Shown piece after piece: positions 1 through 12,597 of a stretch of DNA of 64,000 nt. Below the pieces are notes generated by a model. That model did not search any database. It was not told the origin of the DNA and saw only the letters and a list, made by a program, of their open reading frames with translations. This DNA is from Valencia hispanica. Its lineage: Eukaryota > Chordata > Actinopteri > Cyprinodontiformes > Valenciidae. Location of the stretch: the NCBI GenBank assembly GCA_963556495.2, contig OY747712.1:22838735-22902734 (forward strand), written 5' to 3'. A program made the position numbers and the translations under genes. Every line of letters starts with the position of its first letter. The first letter of the stretch is position 1.

Positions 1-244
1 GATTTCTCAGATAGGCTGAAAGCACAAATTAGAATTGGGTCACAATTAACACCGAAACTTGGACTACATCAGGCCTGTATGTATTCCGCACATGCCTCCA
101 CTGGTAATAACAGACATCTGATATAGAAGGGAACCAGACAGTAATTATCCCACCGTCTCCCAGAAGTCGTCTGGTGACCCGGAAAAAATTATTCAAGCCA
201 TTATAAGCAAGAAAAAACAAAAAAACTAAAGCCAAACGCTCTTA

Positions 245-2897
245 TATTAAAACAAATCTTAAATTGATCACCTGTCAGAAGGTTCAGCTACCGATCATCA
301 AACCACTTAAGTTAGCTTTATTAAATATTAGATCTTTATCAGGACAGTCACTCCTAATCAATGAATTCATCACTGAACATAATATACACAAACAATTTTA
401 TATCAGAAACCTGGGTAGACGTAAATAATGAAATATCTGTATTGATAAAATCTACTCCTCCAAAATACAATTTCTTAAGCGAGAGCAGGAAACACAGATG
501 AGGTGGAAGCAAAGCCACAATCTTTCATAACTCAATTAACTTTAAAAAGGTATCCCTGTGCACATTTGATTATTTTAAATACCTAGGCACCCAGATGAAT
601 AAGCCTAAAAAATCTCTATTTCTAAGTTTATATAAACCCCCAAAACTTAACTCTAACTTCTTTAATGATTTCAGCTACCATCTTTCCATAATATGTATGT
701 TTTTTACCAATTAATTATTGTGGGGAACTTCACCATCCATACTGACAACCCCCAGGATAGACTAGCAGAAACATTAAGTGACACTCTTCACAACTTTGGC
801 CTGACCCAGCATGTCAAACAACCAACACACAACAGAGGACACATTCTGGACTTAATTACCTGCAACTATATATGACGTCACGGTAATTGATATTGCATTA
901 TTTGACCATTTCTGTGTTTTCTTTGTAAGTACCATCTCTGCTAAAATATCTAGCCACAGTAAGATAACTGTAAAAAGCGTTTTCTAGAGGACAGTTCAGT
1001 TTAAACATTTAACCCGTAATGTCTAACCCTTAACGTTTAACCCTTAACGTATTTACCCTCCTACTGCATCCCCCTCATCTCCCAACTCCAACTCAGTAAA
1101 TAAGCTGGTAGATTATTTCCTTGTGAAAATCTCAGGCACCAATGATTCCAGTGCTCCAACTAAAGTGAAAGTATTCTCAGGTAGAAAGATGTATCTGTGG
1201 ACAAGCAATTCACTGGTATGTAGTGAAAAAAGGGAGTGTCGACGAGCCGAGGGAAAATGGCGGAAAACTTGACTCCAGGTTCACTGTGAGTGGTGCCTAT
1301 CTCTTGCAGTCACAGGGCGAGAGGCGGGGTACACCCTGGACAGGTAACTAGTCCATCGCAGCAGTTATCAAACCACTGCTAAAAAAGAATAATCTGGACA
1401 GCATGTTAATGCAGAACTACAGGCCGATCTTTAATCTTCCATTCATCAGTAAAATGATTGAAAAAGCTGTGTTTCAGCAGTTGAATATCTTCCTAACAAT
1501 GACCAACTGCTTTGATGTTTTTCAGTTTGGTTTCCATGCTCTCCACAACACTGAGACTGCCTTAGTCAAATTTTTCAATGGCATTTGCATAAATACAGAT
1601 TGTGGTAGAACCACAGTGCTGATTTTGTTGGACCTCAGTGCAGCATTTGACACTGTTGATCATGATATACTATTGAAACGACAGAAGTGCTGGGTGGGAC
1701 TCTCTGGTACAGTACTTGGCTGGTTCGAGTCTTACCTAAAGAACAGGGACTTCTTTGTTTCAATAGGAAACTTTTTATCAGAACAGACAGAATTTACATG
1801 TGGGGTGCCCCAGAGCTCCATCCTGGGACCCCTCTTATTTAATATCTACATGATCCCACTAGCCCAGATTATTACAGCCAATAAGATTAGCTACCATAGC
1901 TATGCGGATGACACTCAGCTTTACATTACAATGTCACCAGGTGACTCTGAACCCATCAAAACCCTAAATAAATGCATCGAGCAAACCAGTGGATGGATGT
2001 GCCATAACTTTCTCCAGCTAAACAGAAACAAAACAGAAGTAATTACTTTGGGACCTGAAGAGGAATAATCAAGAGTCAGTACACAGCTTCAGTTAATACA
2101 GCTAGAAACTACTGATCAGGCCCGAAATCTAGGTGTAGTAATGGACTCAGACCTGAACCCCCAGGTTCACATAAAGGCAATAACAAGGTCAGCCTTCTAT
2201 CACCTGAAGAACATTTCTAGGATTAAAGGACTGATGTTACAACAGGACCTTGAAAAACTCATCCATGCGTTTTTCTTTAGTCGGATTGATTACTGCAGCG
2301 TTCTCACAGGTCTGCCTAAACAGTAAATTAGACAGCTGCAGCTGATCCAGAACGCTGCTGCTTGCGTCCTTACTAGAACCAGGAAATTAGAGCACATCAC
2401 CCCAATTCTAAAGTCCTTACACCGGCTTTGAAGGCAGAATAGACTTCAAAATAATTTTACTAGTTTATAAATCATTGAATGGCTTAGCACCAAAGTATGT
2501 TGAAGATGTACCGTTACCATACCAACCCCCCAGACCACTCAGGTCCTCTAATTCCTGTCTACTCAACATCCCTAGAATTAGAACCAAACACAAGAGAAGC
2601 AGCTTTTAGTTTCTATGCTCCTCTAATCTGGAACAAATTTTCAGTCAACTGAAAGCTGCTGAAGCACCGATTTTCTTTTAAATCACAACTAAAAACTTAT
2701 CTGTTTAGAGCGGCCTTTGAGTAATGCTTTCATGTATCATATGTTTTGTGTGTGGTTCTTGCTTTTTGCTTTCTTTACTATATATGCTTTGTCTGTGTTT
2801 TACTGCTATTTTTATTTTACCCCTTAATCGTGTAAAGCATGTTGAATTACCTTGTTGTTGAAAATGTGCTATACAAATAAAATTGCCTTGCCTTGCT
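245..2897 (+). mobile_element. L2-like LINE relic (copy 1)
   Basis: Degenerate non-LTR retrotransposon read 5' to 3' on the plus strand. Positions 310-870 resemble the start of an endonuclease domain (LNIRSL, then SETWVD in another frame), broken by frameshifts and stops. Positions 1403-2068 encode an uninterrupted reverse-transcriptase fragment of 221 residues with [28 protein letters not shown] and the catalytic YADD box ([10 protein letters not shown]). A further RT-tail frame lies at 2141-2326. Positions 2600-2720 keep a typical C-terminal tail (LWNKF, LFRAAF). The copy ends in AATAAAATTG followed by CCTTG repeats near 2876-2897. The same 3' end recurs at about 20690-20710. The clade (L2/Maui-like) is assigned from motif memory only. 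The copy is dead. Confidence 0.85.
1288..1365 (-). repeat. SINE-like fragment inside the LINE relic
   Basis: This stretch (GTGCCTATCT through CCATCGCAG) interrupts the LINE reading. It matches, in the same orientation, the 3' domain of the repeat at 12425-12555 and, in opposite orientation, the end of the full-length copy at 13181-13515. The key shared word is TACACCCTGGACAGGT. The family is a common fish tRNA-like SINE, as I recall it. Confidence 0.6.
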
Positions 2898-3084
2898 TAT
2901 ATTTCTCTTTTCCTCCTCTGTATTTATTAATCATTTTAGCAGAAGGCAACAACAGAGACAAGAATGCTATATCAGTGTATAGCCCGGTGTTTTTTACAAC
3001 ACAGTTCTATACCAGTTACTACATGTTTTTTTTTATCATTACTGCTGGAGTGGGCATCATTACTGCTGGAGTGGGCATGAGTCT

Positions 3085-3176
3085 ATCCATCCATCCATCC
3101 ATCCATCCATCCATCCATCCATCCATCCATCCATCCATCCATCCATCCATCCATCCATCCATCCATCCATCCATCC
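3085..3176. repeat. (CATC)n microsatellite, LINE tail
   Basis: About 23 uninterrupted CATC units. They abut the 3' end of the minus-strand LINE relic at 3177-4640, so they are probably its GATG-type tail. The repeated MDGW and HPSI reading frames here are artefacts of the tetranucleotide repeat. Confidence 0.95.
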
Positions 3177-4640
3177 TTTTTCTTCCGCTTATCCTTGTTC
3201 GGGTCACGGGGACAGCAGCTTAAACAAAGAGACCCAGACTTTCTTCTCTCCATCCACTTGGACCAGCTCCTCGGGAGGAATACCAAGGCATTCCCAGGCC
3301 AGCCGAGAAACATAGTCCAGGCTCTTCCTCTGGGTCTCCTCCCAGTGGGATGTGCCCAAAACACCTCACCAGGGAGGCGTCCATGAGGCATGCTGACGAG
3401 ATGCTCGAGCCACCTCAACTGACTCCTCTGGATGTGAAGGAGCAGAGGCTCTACTCTGAGCAACTCCGGGATGACAGAGGTTCTCACTTTATCTCTAAGG
3501 GAGAGCCCATAAACCCTGTGGAGGTCTGGGGCCTTCTTGTCTTTCGGAATTTCTTTTACCGTATGAACCTTCGCGGTCTCTGCGCTCCTCTGTCAGCCGT
3601 CTCCTTGTCACCCCCAGAGTATTCCTCGAAGCTCTACGGAAGTCGTTCTCCATGGCCTCACCAAACTCCTCCCACGCCCGGGTTTTTGCCTCAGCGACCA
3701 CCCGAGCCACACTCCGCTTAGCCTGGCAGTACCTGTCAGCTACTTCCGGGGTTCCTCAGCCCAAAAAAACCCAATAGGACTCCTTCTTCAGCTTGACAGC
3801 ATTCCTCACCACCGGTGTCCATAAGTGGGTTCGAACGTTGCCCCCGCAACAGGCACCGACCACCTTGCGGCCACAACTCTGGTCAGCCGCCTCGACAATG
3901 GAGGCACGGAACATGGCCAACTCAGACTCATTATCCCCCACCTCCCTCAGGATATGTTCAAAGTTCTCCTGGTGGTGAGAGTTGAAGCTCGTTCTGATAG
4001 GGGACCCCACCAGACGTTCCCAGCAGACCCTCAGAACATGTTTCCCTCTCTTCACCAGAGTGTCCAAAACATGCAGCCGCAGATCAGATGAGACGACAAC
4101 AATGTATATCATTGAGCTGGGGTCTAAGGTGTCCTGGTGCCAAATGCACATATGGACACTCTTACGTTTCAACTTGGTGTTCATTATGGACAATCCATGA
4201 TAAGCACAGAAGTCCAGTAACAAAACACTGTTTAGGTTCAGATCGGGGGGTGGGGGTGGCATTCCTCCAAACCACACCTCTCAAGGTCTCACTGTCATTG
4301 CCCATGTGAGCGGTGAAGCCCCCCAGCAGAACAAGGGAGTCCCCGGGAGGAGCACTCTCCAGCACCCTCTCCAAGGACTCCAAAAAGAGTGGGTGATTTG
4401 ATCTGTCGTTTGGCGCATAAGCACAAACAACAGTCAGGACCCATCCCCCCACCCATAGGTGGAGGGAAGGTTACCTTCTCATTTACCAGGGTAAACCCCA
4501 ACATACAGGTGCCAAGATGGGGGGCATCAAATATGGCCACCCCTGCAAGTCCAGAGTCCAGGAAAAGAGTCCAACCCTTCTCAAGGAAACGGGTTCCATA
4601 GCCAGAGCCGTGTGTCGAGGCGAGCCCGACGCATGAGTCG
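3177..4640 (-). mobile_element. Internally deleted LINE relic (endonuclease plus RT tail)
   Basis: Minus-strand non-LTR element. At 4162-4452 the frame reads as an endonuclease-type segment (VVCAYAPNDRSNHPLFL, then GGFTAHMGND in place of the usual GDFNAHVGND). At 3756-4277 a downstream endonuclease or linker region follows. At 3495-3710 comes EAKTRAWEEFGEAME, and at 3083-3487 the C-terminal tail ([19 protein letters not shown]). The central reverse-transcriptase core is absent, so the copy joins the endonuclease side almost directly to the tail. Frames are also shifted between segments. The 3' end runs into the GATG tail repeat. The clade was not assigned. Confidence 0.75.
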
Positions 4641-4813
4641 GTTAGTGGTATTAAGATAAACTAAGATTTTTCAAAAAAGTTAAGGTTTTCAAAAGTAAAC
4701 TGCCAAAATTTTCAAAATCAGTCCTAGAGTAAATCCATTCTGCCCCTCCTCTCTAGTTGCCATTCACTGCCTGTTAGCTGGTTGAAAGAAAGGTTCTAAA
4801 CTGATTTAATCAC

Positions 4814-7800
4814 CTGTGACAGAGAATCGTGTTGACGTCTTACAGTCTCCAGCTATGAAGGCCACCTCTCCGGAGTCATCTGCCTGGCAGTCTTTAATTG
4901 TTAGCGTGTACTGTCTAAGGACGCAGGCAATTGAAGTACGAGAATCTTGCTTTAGCTTCTCGCCATTGCGAGTCCAGTAGGCATCTGGACAAGGATGCTC
5001 CAGCTCAACACAGAAGATGACGGTATCACTGACGGGAACAATGGTCCTCCGAGGAAGCTTCTTTGTGATATTACCTGGTACATAGAAGTAAAATTTCAGA
5101 TAACAATATCTGCTGCACTAAAAACAGAATATCTAACAGTAATCAGTATTCATGTTTTGTAACCCAGTAGGGTCACAATAACAGCTTCATTTGAAAAATT
5201 ATTTATCAAATAGCTCCTTAAAATTACAGCAAAGATGCCTTAAAAGCCCAGGAAACCAGTTTTCCCTACCCAGGACAGTGAGTTCAGCCACAGTGCGGCT
5301 GCCCTCTTTCATCTCGCAGATATAAACTCCATCATCATTTGTGGTGACATTATGTATGGTGAGGCGACGCAGTGTCCCATCTTCGTCAATGCGATATTTG
5401 GTGTTTTTCTCCAGCCTGGTTTCCTCCATGAACCAGTCAGTCTGTGTGGCGATGAGAGGCACCTCACACATGAGTGTGGCTGAGGTCTTTTCTTGAACCT
5501 CCACATCCTGCAACTTCCTCTTGAATGGCACCTTAGGCTCTGACAAAAAGAAAAACAACAAAATCTGCAAATTGTAAAATTATATTGATTGCTACATTTT
5601 ACACTATCAGATGTAAATTTCAGCACAGTCATTCTTTAGAAAGCATGAAAGTGTTCAATAACATGAGAAAAGTTTAATAATAATGAATGAATAAAATGAA
5701 TGATTAAATGCTGTGCCCTCCACAATTATTGCTACTCCCGTTAAAGATGTGTAGAAGTCCATTAAAATAAGGCTTTTATTTCACAGGTAAGATGTCTCAG
5801 GAAAAATCTGTGAAAACTGCAACCTTTAATTTTAGTACATTTTATAAAATGGGAAGAAAACAAAAGGTCAATTTTATTTAAGGTATTTTTAAAAGGTAAC
5901 AATTATCTAGGATGTCTCCTTGGCATTTTGTTTTTTGGTATTTCCTTATTTAGTTTCTTTTACCATTTTTTCTTATAGTTTCATTTAATATTTTTTTGTA
6001 TATTTTTAATTATCCCGCAAGCCACTTTAGTCAGACCTGTTGTTTTTTTTGAACATGCCACAGAAATAATATTGACATTCACAAATAAGCACATTTCTTA
6101 TAGCCACTTTTCAAAATGGGAAAGACAACAAAACATACAATTCAAGTAAGACAGGTGTTTATTGATTTTCACTCATCAGGAAATGGTTGCAAAAAAGTAA
6201 CACAACAAAGCTTACCAATCTCTACAGTTAGAACAATAATTAAAAAATGTAAGTCAACCAGAACTCCTTCAGGACACTTCTTGGACATTTTTGGACTGCC
6301 GTACATGTGCATCAAAGCAGCAGCTAGCGACATTTTCACACTACTTTTCACACTACTACATTGTTCATACAAGTGTTGAATTTTGGTTTAAGTCTTCAGA
6401 TTTTTTTTAAAAACACTCTGTGTCCACAGTGAGATTTATCTGTTTTCTTATGTACCTTATGTTGAATAAGGGTATGATCAAACAAAATAACTCTAAACTT
6501 AAACCTTGTTTACTCAAAGACTTAGAACTATATAACACGGAATTATTCCTTCTCTCACATTCAAATTCAAAATTCAAATTCAAAAATACATTAACGACCC
6601 CTGAGGACAATTGAGTGTTGTTGCAGCTCATACTATTTAATTCTTCAGAAGCTGTTGTAAATCATGACAGCTGTGGGAAGGAACAGAACACAGACCTGTT
6701 GCAGTCTGTGTTGCAGCAAAACTGAAAGATCCTTCGACCGTAGACACTATTTTTGTACGATTGTCTCATGAAGAGGATGTTCAGGGTTACCCATAATTTT
6801 CTTGATTTTATGAAGAATTCTTATTTGCATCATCATCTCCAGATGTTCAACAGACGTCCCTAGAACAGAACCAGCCGTTTTTCCTACCTTGTTTATCCTT
6901 TTTAAGTCCCTGGCTCTGATGCTGCTACCCAAACAGATGATGGTTGAAGAGATTACACTTTCCACAAGATTCTTGTAGAAGATCTGCAGCATCCTGCTGC
7001 AAACCTTGAAGGACCTAAGATTCCTCAAGAAATACAGTCTGCTCTGTCCCTTCTTGTAGACGGCTTCAAGGTTGAGTCTCCAGTCCAGTCTGTTGTCCAG
7101 GTGAACCACCTCTAGGTGAACCACCTCCACTTCTTCTCCCATGATCCAAACAGTGTTTGACTTATCCTTGTTTCTTCTGAAATCTACAATCATCTCCTTT
7201 GTTGTTTAACATTCAAGGTATGATGGTTATTTCAACACCATGCCACAAAACAGTCCACCATGTCTCTGTATTCAGCTTCTTGACCATCTCTGATACACAC
7301 CCGATGACTGCAGTCATCTGAGTATTTCTGCAGATGACAGCTCTCTGACTTGTACTGGAAATCTGAGGTGTACAGAGTGAAAAGAAATTGTTAGAGTATG
7401 GTCCCCTGTGGCACTCCTGGTTTGACACACAATCCTTCTGTCTGTCGGGTAGTCATTAATCCAAGCAGTTGCTGCGGGCTCCACCTGTGTCTTCAAGAGT
7501 TTCTGACAAAGCAAATCAGGCTGAATTGTGTTAAATACACTGGAGAAATCTAATAACATGATTCTCACACTGCTGCCTGTTTTGTCCAGATGACAGTGGC
7601 GTGGTTTATATGGAGCGGTATTGGGGACAAAATTAAGACTACTTCCCTGGCACAGGAGGTTACATTCATTCTGAAGGCAGCAACAGATCTGACTATTGAT
7701 AGGCCGGTGTTACGTCAATATGAGTTCCCCCATCCAGATCTGTTATGTTAGATTGTGATAAATATAAGCAGGAGAAGAAAATAATCAAATCTGAGCACCA

Positions 7801-10800
7801 GAAATAGTGTTCAGTTAAGGATTATTTAGATTTTACAGTATGGGTGTATGGGGGATATACAGTACTGTAGAAAGGTGTTAGGCAGGTGTATGATTTTTTA
7901 AATCAATTAACAAAATGCAAAGTGAGCAAACAAAAGAAACATCTAAATCAAATTAATATTTAGTGTGACTACCTTTTGCCTTTAAATCAGCATCAATTCC
8001 TATAGGTACACTTGCACAAAGTCAGGGATTTTGTAGGATTGTAATCAAGTGTATGATCAACCAGTTATACCAAACATGTGCTAATGATCATTAATGTCAC
8101 ACGGACGTTGAAAAAGAATCATAAAATGAAACACAAACAGCTGTGTAGGAGGGTTAAAAATGGGTAAGGAACAGCCAAGCTCTGGTATCAGCATGAGGTT
8201 GTGGAAGATAGTTTCATGTCCTGGCTAGATTTGAGCACAGCAACAAGACACAAGGTAGTAATATTGCATCAGCAATTTTTCTCCCAGACAAATATTTCAA
8301 AGCAGACTGGGGTTTCAAGATGTGCTGTTCAAGCTGTTTTAAAGAAGCACAAACAAACTGGCAACGTAGAGGATCGTAGATGCAGTGGTCGGCCAAGGTA
8401 ACTTAGTGCAGCAGATGAAAGACACATAAAGCCTATTGTCCTTCTAAATCGGAAGATGTCCAGCAGTGCCATCAGCTCAGAATTGGCAGAAATCAGTGGG
8501 ACCCAGGTACACCCATCTACTGTCCAGAGAAGTCTAGCCAGAAGTGGTCTTCATGGAAGAGTTGCAGCTAAAAAGCCATACCTCCAATGTGGAAACAAGG
8601 CCAACTGACTCAAGTATGCAAAACATATGAACTGGGGTGCAGAACAATAGCAGCAGGTGTTCTGGACTGATAAGTCAAAACGTGAAATATTTGGCTGTAG
8701 CAGAAGACAGTTTGTTCATCGAAGTGCTGGGGAGTGGTACAATAATGGGTGTCTGCAGGTAACAATGAAGCATGGTGGAGGGTCCTTGAATGTTTGGGGC
8801 TGCATTTCGGCAAATGGATTTGGAGATTTGGTCAGGATTAATGGTGTTCTCAATGCTGAGAAATACATGCAGATACTTATCCATCATGTAATACGATGAG
8901 GGAGCTGTTTGATTGGCCTCAAATTTATTCTGTAGTAGGGCAAGGACCCCAAGCATACAGCCAAAGTCATTAAGAACTATCTTCAGTGTGAAGAAGAACG
9001 AGAAGTCCTGGAAGTGATGGTATGGCCCCACAGAGCCCTGATCTTAACACCATCAAGTGTGTCTGGGATTATATGAAGAGACAGAAGGATGTGAGGAAAC
9101 CTACATCCACAGAAGATTTGTGGTTAGTTCTCCAAGATGTTTGGAACAACCTACCCACCGAGTTCCTTCAAAACCTGTGTGCAAGTGTGCCAAGAAGAAT
9201 TTATGCTATTTTGAAGGCAAAGGGTGGTCACACCAAATATTGATTTGATTTAGATTTCTCTTTTGTTCATTCACTGCTTTTTGTTGTTTGATGGAAATAA
9301 ATGATTAACACTTCCATTTTTGAAAGCATTCTTTGTTTATGGCATTTATTCACACCTTCCTAAAACTTTTGCACAGTACTGTAATTTACAAGATGATATT
9401 TTGATTATTAAGAGTCACATGTATTTACTTAAGAATAAAGGCATTACAACTATGCCGGTCCACACTTTAGTCCAGAAGGTAGCGGTGATGCACCTCAAGT
9501 TGCCAACCGCCATAAAGTCGGAAGAGGAAGAAAATATGTGTCTAATAAAGCCAGTGATGAGTCTAGGCAGCCTATCCAGGATGGCTATCTTGTCTTCCAC
9601 TTCATGCTGCTTTATGGCCTCCCCCACTTTTCTGAACTTTTCCAGAATGTTTCTTCTTGCCACCAGCAGCCTCTTCTGGGTCTCTTGTTTTTGGTGTCTG
9701 ACAAAAGCCGCAGACTAAGCACAATATTGAACATTGCAACCCTGTCCTCCATTGTTGTTCAGTTAAATGCGTCGCGCAGCTATGTACTCTGGGGCCCCAA
9801 TCCACTTGAGCCGGTCCAATGGAAAAGCAACCAGGCCGAGTGGTGTTGAGTAGCGATAGTGGAAAAGCACCATATAAGTGCTTCAGATTAGGTGATGTGG
9901 CCAGCATCAGTTAACATGGAGATCAGCAGGTTCAAATAGAGCTAAATTCCCAAATCTCAAATGCTTCTCTGTTCTTGTGTTTTCTTTAATCCACATACAA
10001 AAAGTCAGGATATAGGGGTTTCTGTGTGTAATTTTCACCATCAAATGAATTCTACACTGTTTTGGCTATCTGTAAACAAATAGTTCTCTAAATAGCATGT
10101 GCTGGGCAGAGAGAACTTCTGAGTCCGTGTATCATTCGTCCTTTCTGTTTTTGATTGACAAAAAAAAAATCAAGACACGAAAATGTGATTGTTTTTTTTT
10201 GTTATTTGTTGTTAAATCGGAAACAAAATACGAAAAATGCAAAGGTCATGCCGCTTGCCTCAAAAAGACAAAAACAAAATCGAAAATTAGCTCTCGTTAG
10301 CTGTTTTTTCCGTTTTCATTTCGTGAACTGAAAAACTAAAATCAGATAACATTCATCATTCAATTTTTTTGTTTGAAACAAAAAATGAAAATAACAACTT
10401 GTTTTTGTTTTTTTTTATTTTTTGTTTCAAACGAAAAGCAAACTGCCTGAATGTACACGGACCAAGATCTTGCTTAGGACGTGTATTTTTTTCTTTGATA
10501 GATCAACTGAGAAACTGTTGAAATTTTGGAAGTGTAGTAGAGAGGGAGGCATGATTAAAATCACAAGATATTGCCACAAATGCATTGGGGTGTTGTGTCT
10601 GTAGCTTAGTGACAACGTAACTTATGACATCACGAGTTGTCGGCAACGGCTGAAGGTGGAATGTAATCGGTTTCCATAATAACACTGTTGAACTCTCTTG
10701 CCAAATAATATGGACAAAAACTTTCTCCCAAGAGTACAATATCTTGGCTGCAGGGACAACACTTCACAGAAACATGTACTGGATGACACCATCTGTTGTT

Positions 10801-12553
10801 GACAAGCACTGCTACTCCACCTCACTTTTTGATTCTGTTTTCATGATACTCTGGCTGAGTTCTTGTAATGGCTTGGAGTTCATCCATCTTGATAGCCAGT
10901 AATCTCACATTGCCCATTGTGATCCACAGAAGAGATGGTTTGAACGTACTCCTTCTCTGTCTCCTTTTTGCTCCTGCTCTGCATCCACAACGCCTCCTTC
11001 TCAACTCCTTGGTGATTTGTGGCTTCAGGTGAGGTATTATTTCAGCTTTTGTCATGTTAATCAGCTGCTCCGGGCTGTAGACCATCTTGTTGCCATGGTT
11101 ATGTATCATGACAAATTATCAAAAAGTGAAAAATCAACAGCAAAAACTATTCCAACTTCACAGCACCGAAAACTAGAGAGAACATTGGCAAAAAAATGCA
11201 ATCTTCCCTTGAGAGAACAGAGGAACCAACATCTGAAAAAGAAAACTCTATACAGTATATAGCTAACAGAGCCACTCCAACATGCAGCCACACAGAGCTG
11301 CACAATTGTAGAATTACCTCAGATTTATTGTACTCTAATTGTTTTTCTTTTTTGTTGGTTTGTTTTCTTAATTGTTAAAAAAAATAATTTAACCTTCAAT
11401 CACAGATATAGAATTAAAAGTTTCCCATACAATTTAGTAGTTGTTACAATAATGATAAAAATGACAGTAAAGTCTATTCGGTACAGTCTTTCTGACTATG
11501 AATCCCTGCAGTCAAAGCCTCACAAACTCAAATATTAGTCTAAAACCCAAATTTGCTCATCAGATGGTCTACTTCTCTCAACAAATTACAAAAAATAGCA
11601 CAGCAGTGCTGTTGTACACTATACACTGATAATTCTAAGTAATAATTTGAAACATAAAGGCAACATTTGTGATGACTCTCATGGAACCAACAGTGAAAAA
11701 AGTACACATTTGCAAACATCATACATGTATTTTTATTTATCACAGTTCAACTAATTGTTCTCACTATAATTTGTTTTTGCTGTATTAAGACAATTTCATG
11801 TCATCAAAGAGCATGGAGGTTATGAACCAACACAAACCTACGCATCTACGGTTTCATCCTCTGACCTGATTTTCTTCCTGGAGGAAGTGTCACTTGCAGT
11901 GCGTCAGAGTGGCCCAGAAAGGGTGAGTCCATCTGAGAAACTGTGAACCACTCATTACTAGCAGAAAATAGATGAAACACAACACCTTCTTTCAAGGGGT
12001 TGAGATTAATTTAACCATGTAATTTATGGCCATTGACATTTAGGTAAATCTTGATGATGTTACATTGATTTAAATAGGTAATTACAGTTGTAGACAGCAT
12101 GTTGCTTTTGATGGTAACTATAAGTATCAAAAATGTGACTCTCTACACAGGGTCAAGATTACTCAGTAAAATGAGTAATCCACCATCACAGCCCTTTTCA
12201 ATATTCCCCAAGCCAGAGAAGCACATATGTGGTGATCTGTAGCTCACAGTGATTCTCAACAACTGGGAATGTCATCTTCAATGTGTGAATCTTAAGGAAA
12301 AGCCATCTTTATTATTTTACATTACATGTAGGTCCATGGAACCTTAAACTTTGGTACGAGTACCACTGGTAGTGCTTGGGCTGCCTTTAGTGGTACAGAG
12401 GGAAAAGAATGTGAATTATTTATTATCCATCCATCCATCCATTTTCCATACCCGTCCATCCTATGTAGGGTTGCGGGGCAGCTGATGCCTATCTCCAGCG
12501 GTCATGGGGCGAGAGGCAGGGTACACCCTGGACAGGTCGCCAGTCCATCGCAG

Positions 12554-12597
<44 letters not shown>

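Noticed and set aside
3019..3207. Repetitive MDGW protein frames
   Set aside because: They are read-through of the CATC tetranucleotide tract in both strands, not genes. The tract is also not a CRISPR array: it has no spacers.
9415..9907. Minus-strand frames of 82 and 101 codons
   Set aside because: They overlap words of common fish noncoding repeats and do not resemble a known protein. No splice context was found.
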